From Malania oleifera (taxonomy: Eukaryota; Streptophyta; Magnoliopsida; Santalales; Ximeniaceae): a stretch of 64,000 nucleotides of DNA. The DNA is taken from assembly GCF_029873635.1 (NCBI RefSeq), contig NC_080422.1, positions 18,522,549 through 18,586,548 on the forward strand, written 5' to 3'. Position numbers and translations under genes: made by a program. The notes under the pieces are model-generated. The model saw nothing but the letters and a program-made list of their open reading frames with translations, did not search any database and was not told the DNA's origin. Each line of letters opens with the position of its first letter. Position 1 is the stretch's first letter. Shown in pieces: positions 56,291-64,000 of the stretch.

Positions 56291-58571
56291 AAGATTGGAA
56301 CTTTACTTTTTATCACTTTAAGAACTACCAATTTTTTTCCTTTATAATTTTAGGAGTAGTTTAATAAAAGAAAATAACGAAAAACTACTAATTGTCATTA
56401 GTTGGTTAATTTTCTCTCTAAAATGTTATAATATTCAAAGTTTCATTATACAATATAGCATAAGAATTTGTCATACATAATATATCATAATGCAAAATTG
56501 TATTACAAATAAGAGAATGCATATCACAAAACCCATGAAATAGTCTCAAATAGTTATAACACACAATGCACAACACACGAGTCTCGTAATTAATAACCAA
56601 AAATTATTGTGTGAACTCTTTAAAGAAATCCAACAGTTATTTCTTTCTCTAGGTTCATATTTCTCAACATGGCCTATACATGTAAACCCAATATTTTAAA
56701 CATTAAACTAAATAGCTAATGCACTGGTTATTTTCCTATCCATAGTTGCAACTCTAATTACGCAAAAGTGAAGAGGAATAAGGTAGATTTGACAACCCTA
56801 TTGGGGTATTCCTCAAATATATTTTTTACTTTGCATAAATGAAAATAAATACATATAATTTTTAACTGATAAAATTGATTTATGACTTCATTAGGTTACC
56901 TATTGGGTTTTAAAATTATGTTTACAAGCTATGCTGGACATTATAAAGACATTGTTTTGATCTTTAGGTTCCACTTTTCAAATTTTATATCCTCATCTTA
57001 TATAAACACACCCTACTCTATGATCCACTTCTCAAAAGTAAATAATAAGAATAATACTCACTTCATTACAATTAGATTTGAGGGGAGAATAGAGAAAATT
57101 AGAAAGAAAAAAAAGACTTACATATTCAATAGAAAAATGAATTTAAACCTTCTCCACCTACTTATCCACTATGAGAGTTAAGATTAGTTTGATAAATAAG
57201 TATAGGTATAATGAGATAGAGTTTAGAAATATAGCATATAAAGATAATGATTTTAGATAAAGACATTAACAACAAAAATTATTGAGGCAACCCAAAATAT
57301 AAAAAAAAAAAAAAAAACTTAAAAGATTTGTGAGCATTGATGAAGTGAAGTGTGCAATCTTATAAATCCTCTAAATTTATAATAACTGAAAACTAGCTAA
57401 TATTATGCTTTTTTTTCGTAACAGAACAAACGAAATCAATAAATACCTGAAAAACCATTCAACTTTAAGAAAGATTGAGACCAAAGAAACAAATTGACGT
57501 CAAAATTTAACCATAATTCTTGACAATGCAGAAGTATAATTGAAAAAAAATGAAAAAATTAACCAAAGAAATCCTCAAATCAAGTTAGTCGAAGGAGATG
57601 AAAAAATGAAATCTAAAAACACAAATTTAACACTCAAAGCCCATATGCATGTTAAAATAATAATACGTGAATAAAAAAATTAAAAAGAAATGAAAAATAA
57701 AAAATGAAACATGTAGATCATCTCATACAAATATCTTAAGTAAATATACTATAAATAATTATTTCTAGAAATTGTTTCTTCTAAATAATTGCAAAGCATT
57801 GATAAAAAATGAAATTTCGTACTGTTGCGTCCTCATACCACCACCATTATTTAATTTCAAGATGAAAGCCAAAAGCTTCCACATCACTAAAATGAATATA
57901 CAAAAAAAAAAAAAAATGATAAACATGAGAAAGGGTCTAAGAAATTGAAGGGTGAGAATAATTAGAACTTTTGATCTATGTTAATGAGAGATTTATTTCT
58001 TTTCCTTTATATTATTTTTTTAGCCAACAAACCACAGAGAAAGAGAGGAGATTGGAAGGAAAGAAGGAGGGCATGCTCAATGGAAAACTTATTAGAGTTG
58101 TCACATTCTCTATCGCTATCAATTAACAATAAAAGGAGCTCTTTGTGAATAATGCTCCATAGACATAATCAAGCAATAAGAAAATCAAAGAGGTAATAAA
58201 GTAAGATAATAAATCTACATTCAAAGTCTTTAATGATAAAAGGAGATGGAAAATCTACAATCTTTATTACTGTTTAAAACCTTTCAATTGTCATTGGTAG
58301 ATTCAAAGCCTTTAACGATAAAAGATGAAAGATCTTCAATTTTTATTTTTATTTGAAATCTTTCAATTGCCATTAAGATATAATGGTACTTATTTAAGAG
58401 AACATTTTTTTAAAGGATAGTATTGTTAATATAAAATTTGTCACAATGTACTATAAAAAAAAAAAAAAAAAAAGCCTTGTGCTTTTAGAAGTAGTATAGT
58501 TTATTTAGATTAGATTAAAAATCGATATAATTTTTATTTAAATCTTTACAAATTAAATGTTAGAATTTTGA
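56291..58571. other. AT-rich DNA with no gene seen
   Basis: No supported ORF. Homopolymer A tracts at about 57301-57317, 57901-57915 and 58455-58473. A loosely repeated phrase around AGGAGATGGAAAATCTACAATCTTTATT and GATGAAAGATCTTCAATTTTTATT (58240-58350) is a minor imperfect duplication. Confidence 0.55.
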
Positions 58572-60964
58572 TGTAACGGCTCAACCCCTTACGTGGGCCC
58601 GGAGTGCTACTAATCCATTCATTTACCTAATAATCCACATTCTAACATCATGTACGCAGCGGAAAACATAAATATAATATCCACAAATATAATACCTGAG
58701 TTTACTATTTCCATCTATAATCCAAAATAAATATTCACCACCTGTACTCACACATATACATGTCTCCAAAACATTATCCACAAATACCAGTATTCACAAC
58801 TATTCATCTATCTGCAGACTTCAATACATAAAACATGAAGTATAAAATATACATCTCAAAATTAGCATAAAAATATATCATTTTCTTTTTCTATTTCCCA
58901 AAAATGTTATAAAGCTTGATCTCGAGGAAATCCTGAAAAAGATAAATTCATATTCAGGTGAGACACATTTCAGTAAGGGAAGAAATAATATATTAAAACA
59001 GCGTGTGGCTAACATGAGGTTCCTAAATATCATTTTAATAACATTTACAAAATGTTACCATAAATACCGAAATCATTCTATGAGCCTAATCAAACACATG
59101 TAAAATATTTAACCCCACGAGATTACCCAAGGATAGGGGTGATTACCCGCCCATACAAGTAACACCCCTATGCCCTGATACATTTAGCAACCCAAGGGTC
59201 ACTACTGAAGCATATCAGGGCACTCACCTTACTCAGTAAGCCCTCAAGTATTAGATTAATCTCGTACTCACACAGTTCAAACAAAGGTTTACCAGCAAAG
59301 GACCCAAGGTTAGAGAAATCTACCCGCTCATACAAGTAGGTTCTCTCTACCCTAATACGTTATGCAGCTATTGTCATATATGAAGTTACTAGCGCACTCG
59401 CCTTTCTCAGCAAGCCTTCAAGCGAAGAGTACGGCCCACCCAATCGTAACATGTTATATTAGCATAAATACTTCTAATATCATAATATATTATTCTTTTT
59501 GTCATTATTCAACCATTCACATATGTTTATGTTCATAACTTAAACATTTCATTTCATTTACTTTAAGTGATCCTTTCCCATTTCACATTGTTCACATTTT
59601 ACATTTCATTTTCATTTTCATTTCATTTCATTATAAATCCAGCATCTTTCAGTTATTTTACACAACATCTTTCAGTTGTTTTACATGGTTGTATTAACAT
59701 ATACAAGCAGCATGGTTCATATCATATTTCATTCTTAACGCTTTACTTACTTAGCCTACATCTCATACATTTAACATATATTTGCACAAAACTTACATTT
59801 ACTCATGTCACATAATTTAGTAATAAAATTCATACATTGCCTGTAAAATAAGCCAACCAACATTTAACGTTTATATACTAAAAATACCTTTCATTTCTTA
59901 CATAATTATCCTGAAAATATTTTCCACTTTCATCAATTCATTTTCGCATATACGTACTTAATAAACAACCTTAAGTTCGGAAAATATAATTTAAATGGTT
60001 GACATTTTAAACTCATATCGAAACATGTACACATATATATAACACAATTCATTTTCCATTAAATTCATAAAAAATTTCGGTTTAATATATATTTATCCCC
60101 TTACCTGATTTCTTGAACTATGCCAACAGGGACCCTGAAAAATACTTGCGGCGCTTACCCGGATCCTAAATCAAAAATCCTAATTTCATTAAATCAACCC
60201 TAAATAAAATATTATTTTAACATTTTTTAGGCTCATAAATTCTAAATAAATAATTATATCCTCAAATAGAACCAATTTACCTAATTTTCCAAATCCTACT
60301 CTCGCTTAGGAGTGGGGCCTAGAAAATCTCAATTGAAAATTTACTCCAACCAAAATGACGACGATCATGATTAGGATCCCATGGTGGTGCTTGATCGTCG
60401 ATTTGACTGAAAATCTAAGGAGAAATTAAGGATTTAGAGGAAATATACCTTTCTCTAGGAATAGTGTTTACGCCACTCTCACGACAAATCCGCTACAATA
60501 GAAATGTCAGTGGCGGAGTTAAGAACCCAATGGTACCTTCCGTTTCCCGATCGACACTCGTTAGACTGATGAAATCGAGGAGAGAAAGGAGGAGGAACGG
60601 AGGAGCAACAAGAAGTGAGAAACTGAGAGACTGCTGAAGAGAGGCGCAGGAAGAGCCTCTCTCTTCCCAGGTAAGCTTCTTTATCCTTTTTCTGTTTTTT
60701 TTTTTTTTTTTCCTTTACTTACTTTATCTAATAATAATATTATATATATATATATATATATCATATTATTTGTTCAACAAATTAAATTTAACAATACTTA
60801 ATTAATTAATTGATTAATAATAAATAATTTAATTTAATTTTAATTCTTTTATTATTCCTTTTATTTGTTTATTTAATACATTAATTTAATAATGTTTAAG
60901 TAATTAATTGATTAATAATTTAATTTAATTAGTTTTTTAATATTTTTTTTTTCAGGTTATTACA
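58572..60964 (-). mobile_element. Solo LTR, gypsy-like, inverse relative of 36855-39251 (TSD tttga)
   Basis: TGTAACGGCTCAACC...CAGGTTATTACA, 2393 bp, flanked by tttga (58567-58571, 60965-60969). The reverse complement aligns with the 36855-39251 LTR over its length: leader block at about 60480-60600, TACAAGTA...CCCTA phrases at 59150-59350, TTTCAG tandem stretch at 59640-59680. No internal region. Confidence 0.9.
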
Positions 60965-61002
60965 TTTGAATTCGTCCACCAAACATAGGTTAAAACTTCA
61001 TT

Positions 61003-61693
61003 CTTTTTTTTTTTTTTTATCAGTAAAGATAAATATATTGATCAAAATCGAATATGTACAAGTACACTAAGCATACCCAGGTTAAACAGATATACATCTC
61101 AAAAACAGTAAAGGTACAAGCATCAGATTTATCTATCCACATAACATGAATGCATTCGAAATACAAGAAATGTTTTGATTTATCAAAAGCTGCTCTAAAA
61201 ATGTACCTTTTGATCATGCAGACTCCTCGGAGGTTAGGATCATCCAATCTTGAAGTTTCTCCTATTTCTGGAAGTGTATATACTCTTTTTAAATTCATAA
61301 TGCGTCAACTCCACACCCAATGATGTCATTGATTAGGGCAGTGCAGCTTTTGATCATTGAGATATCTCCAAGGAAGAGATCATCCAATCTTCAAGTCCTC
61401 CTATTACTGGACAAGTATATTGCTCCTCTTATATTCATGATGGAACAACTCCCCACCCAAAGATGCCATTGAGATAAGCAGTGAAGCTGCAGCAATCTAT
61501 TCTGCACTATCTGATAGCATTGTAGAAACCATACTTCATAATTGCATCAATCAAAATCAACTTGGAGATCCCTACCCCTACTGCTTCTTCGATTCTCTAT
61601 TATTATTAGTCTTCTTCATAATTCAGTGGTGTCAAATTCAGACTCCTGCACTGATGATTCAAAGAATTAGCCAAGAATTAGACTCCTCCACTC
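61003..61693 (-). mobile_element. Possible poly(A) retrocopy or LINE fragment
   Basis: On the minus strand the segment ends ...TTTATCTTTACTGATA followed by an A tract (plus-strand T run at 61003-61018), like the tail of a LINE or processed copy. TCATTCTTT occurs at both edges (about 60997 and 61690), a possible target duplication, though one copy merges with the T run. Inside are two imperfect copies of a roughly 140-bp unit (about 61205-61340 and 61341-61480), each with GATCATCCAATCTT and CACCCAATGATG-like phrases. No product recognised. Confidence 0.4.
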
Positions 61694-62699
61694 ATTCTTT
61701 CCGCATGCCATATCTTATCTAGTTGTAAATGTGTTAAGTTGTTGACAAGTGTACGTAAGAGTTAAAAGTCACAAATCACAAAATATGATATTAATGTTTG
61801 GACTCACTAAAATTGTGCAAGCCCACAGTATCATGAACCATTCAAATCCATTATTCTCACTTGAACAGGTCCAAGTACTCCTGCAAATAGTAAGTTTTAA
61901 AATTTTACGTGCAGGAACATTCCTATTTTCTACCGAGATAAATAAGTTCAAGTTCGAGTTCATATTTGAAACATAAAAGTTAAATGAAGTAAACCTCAAC
62001 TAGAGGATACTCAATCCATTGAGCTCAAAAGCGACTTGTTTATAAATTTAAATAACAAAATTGTCTAATAAGCTAATGAATTAACTCATTAAACAAGTTT
62101 ATGAATTTGTTTGTATATATAAGTTCAAAATTCAACTCGTTTATAATGATTCATTACTAATTTCATTTATAAATTCATTTTAGAACTTTAAAAAAAAAAA
62201 TGATTTTTGTTATTACTTTTAGAAATATTTTCTTTGAAGTTGTCATGGATAACATTTTATTTATTTTTAAAATCATTTCATAATATTTTTTAAAAATGGA
62301 TTTAAGGAAAATGTTTGAAATATATGAAATAATATTACCAAAATTTGAAGTCCTATATGTTTAAATTGCTTTGCAAACAATTATTCCAAAGCATTTTAAA
62401 AGTTCATATTTAACATGATAATATAAACTTATTGTCTCTTTTATTTTACATTTAATTATGAATAATTACGAGTAAATGCATTTCGATCTCAAATGCATTA
62501 GTGCCATTAATAGATCACATAATTTATATATATATATACATGGAAACTCTAGCCACTAACGAGCCCTTTGGATCCCCTAATGCGGCACCAAACCTACGAA
62601 TCAGCGTCCTCCACCCCCAGGTCTCGCTGATCAGGGTAAACTTCGGAATGCGGACACGACTTTTGTGCATCAGTTGGACGTTCGGCCAACTTGACCCCC
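61694..62699. other. AT-rich DNA with no gene seen
   Basis: No supported ORF. (TA)n tract at 62525-62537. Confidence 0.5.
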
Positions 62700-62714
62700 G
62701 GGACACATCTTCAT

Positions 62715-62825
62715 TACCATCCACGGTCCTCGCTGGCTCACAAAGCGAACTCTCACTATCCACGGTCCCCGCTGACTCACAGAGTAAACTCTCACCATTC
62801 ACAGGTACTGCTGGCTCCGTGAGTG
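62715..62825. repeat. Short tandem repeat, about 48-bp unit
   Basis: About 2.3 units with ATCCACGGTCCTCGCTGGCTC, then CACAAAGCGAACTCTCAC-like sequence, starting near 62718 and 62758, with a third diverged unit. An open stretch runs across it (62501-62842), but I recognise no protein in it. Confidence 0.6.
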
Positions 62826-62851
62826 TATTTACTTGGAATTGAACCTCTAAT

Positions 62852-63256
62852 GCTCTTTCTTACTTGCTGATGATACAAAGGTAGGAGTAAACAAAAGAGA
62901 TGAGTTAAAATGGTAAAGCTTATATCAGAAAATTGATAAGGGCATATAAATAGGCTTTACATCAGAACGCTTCATCCTAACACTAACCACAAACTCCTAT
63001 AAAATAGGATCACATCCTACCACTAACCACAACTCCTATAAGATAAGATCACATGCTAACACTAACCACAACTCCTATAAAATAGGATCACATGCTAGCA
63101 CTAACCACAACTCCTATAAAATAGGATCACATGCTAGCACTAACTACAACTTCTATAAAATAGGATCACATGCTAACACTAACCACAACTCCTACCAATG
63201 ACTAGAGCTTCCAATAAATATTAATAAATATGAAATAAAACATTTAAATCTTAACA
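62852..63256 (-). repeat. 3' LTR of a Ty1/copia element
   Basis: On the minus strand it opens TGTTAAGATTTAAATG at 63256, right after a purine tract, and ends near GAAAGAGCA at about 62852. The left edge is uncertain because no partner LTR is in the window. A TATA-like stretch (plus image TATAAATAGGC) is seen near 62945-62955. Confidence 0.65.
62975..63215. repeat. About 40-bp tandem repeat in the copia LTR
   Basis: Six or so units of about 40 bp, each with CTATAAAATAGGATCACATG and then CTAACACTAACCACAACTC, from 62975 to 63215. Most units differ by only one to three bases. Confidence 0.92.
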
Positions 63257-63269
63257 CCCACCCTTAAAC
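63257..63269 (-). other. Polypurine tract of the copia element
   Basis: Minus strand GTTTAAGGGTGGG directly before the LTR start TGTTAAG. Confidence 0.75.
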
Positions 63270-63300
63270 TAAAATTTGCAGAAATTGGTTTAAAAGAAAA

Positions 63301-64000
63301 TCAACCCTCTGGAAAGTCCTTCTTTATAGCAGCACGTGAACAAACTCCAAGTAGACCACACAACTTCACAAATGTAGCCAGCTTGAGAGGCTTGGTCTGT
63401 ATATCTGCAACTTGGTCTTCACTTCGACAATAAACTAGTTTGATTGTTCCATCATTGTTGAGATCTTTTAAAAAATAATATTTCACATCGATATGTTTGC
63501 TTCTTTCGTGTAACACAAGAATCTTGGAGAGTTTGATTGCTGAGTTGTTGTCACACAAAATTGTAGTAGCTTCAACTTGCTTGAACCATAGCTCTTCAAG
63601 AATTCTTTTCAACTAGATAGCTTGACAAGCATAAGTAGTTGCAGCAATAAATTCAGTTTCTGTAGTTGACAAGGTGACAATTGGTTGCTTCTTAGAAGAC
63701 CATGAAACAGCACCTGTGCCCAACATAAAAACATAGCCCGAAGTGCTCCTTCTATCATCTTGGTCTCCTGCATAATCACTATCAGTAAACCCAAACAACT
63801 CTAACTTTTCAGCCTTCTTATAGAACAACCCAAAATCTCAAGTTCCTTGCAAACAACGAAGGATTCTCTTGGCAGCTAACAAATGCATTTATGTTGGATT
63901 CTCCATATATCAACTTATCAAACTCACAAAATACATTATGTCTGATCTTGTTGCAGCTAAATACATCAAACTGCAAACAATTTTCTTGTAAAGTGTGTTG
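63301..64000 (-). pseudogene. pol: Copia pol, 3' end (RT connection and RNase H), runs off the window
   Basis: From 64000 down, the frame shows the end of the RT domain (IVCSLMYLAATRSDIMYFVSL, then YMENPT and HLLAAKRILRCLQGT) with stops. Copia RNase H follows: [19 protein letters not shown], the ATEAE-like box as [32 protein letters not shown], then the usual tail through DIQTKPL to a TGA at 63301. A TAG near 63612 stands where the family has tryptophan before LKRIL. Protease, integrase and most of RT lie beyond base 64000. The RNase H degrades the RNA strand during copying. Not intact. Confidence 0.93.

Noticed and set aside
56882..57181. 99-aa plus-strand ORF
   Set aside because: AT-rich sequence, no motif, composition like random reading of the flank.
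62501..62842. 113-aa plus-strand ORF as a host gene
   Set aside because: Covers a short tandem repeat, has no recognised domain and no upstream or downstream gene structure.
62975..63215. Direct repeats of 40 bp as a CRISPR array
   Set aside because: Units are contiguous with no unique spacers, and they lie in a copia LTR.

Overview
This window is a block of flowering-plant nuclear DNA made almost entirely of retrotransposons. I see no convincing host gene, tRNA, rRNA or CRISPR. The evidence for a plant is the element set: a plant L1-type LINE, Sirevirus-like Ty1/copia elements with initiator-Met primer sites, a Tekay/Del-like chromovirus, a Tat-lineage Ty3/gypsy element with a second RNase H and an antisense gene, an Ogre-like LTR, and several solo LTRs flanked by 5-bp target-site duplications (TSDs). 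The species cannot be read from the sequence. Most element boundaries were set by finding TG...CA ends plus matching TSDs by eye.

Layout. (1) 1-27490: an old minus-strand LINE (3' part beyond the window, ORF2 at 1-1730 and 4062-5824, ORF1 at 5964-7120, probable 5' end at 26682-27490). It is cut by a solo LTR (1731-4061, TSD cactc) and by a large Sirevirus-like element (7121-26681). The 5' LTR of that element is itself cut by a second, minus-strand relative (7826-16069, TSD tccct) and by a solo LTR (16271-18827, TSD aaaat), which carries a further solo LTR (17898-18319, TSD tcaac). (2) 28122-36230: a decayed minus-strand Tekay/Del-like chromovirus, TSD aattt. (3) 36709-56290: a roughly 0.6-kb sequence present twice (copy A and copy B). 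A Sirevirus-type solo LTR (39713-46037) separates the copies and contains an Ogre-like solo LTR (41514-44726, TSD ctcat). Copy A holds a 2.4-kb solo LTR. Copy B holds a young Tat-lineage gypsy element (46500-56179, TSD gtaat, LTRs differing at 7 of 436 sites by eye). (4) 56291-62851: AT-rich DNA with an inverted relative of the 2.4-kb solo LTR (58572-60964, TSD tttga) and a possible poly(A) retrocopy. (5) 62852-64000: the 3' LTR and RNase H end of a minus-strand copia element that runs out of the window.

How the parts work. The Tat element encodes gag, protease, RT, RNase H, archaeal-type RNase H and integrase on the minus strand. On the opposite strand it carries a multi-exon gene with its own TATA box, and between that gene and the 3' LTR lie two tandem-repeat arrays. 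The two Sirevirus-like elements have gag but no recognisable pol, and keep long conserved non-coding 3' regions with several polypurine tracts. One of them has a second ORF preceded by what looks like an internal promoter. That promoter has the same design as the LTR promoter: an array of spaced palindromes with a GTCGAC core, then a TATA box. The unrelated chromovirus LTRs show the same design.

The best candidates for something little described are the internal promoter plus second ORF, the shared palindrome-array promoter design in two retrotransposon superfamilies, the antisense gene, a copy of the primer-site leader inside a chromovirus LTR, and the duplication that flanks a solo LTR with mismatched target sites.
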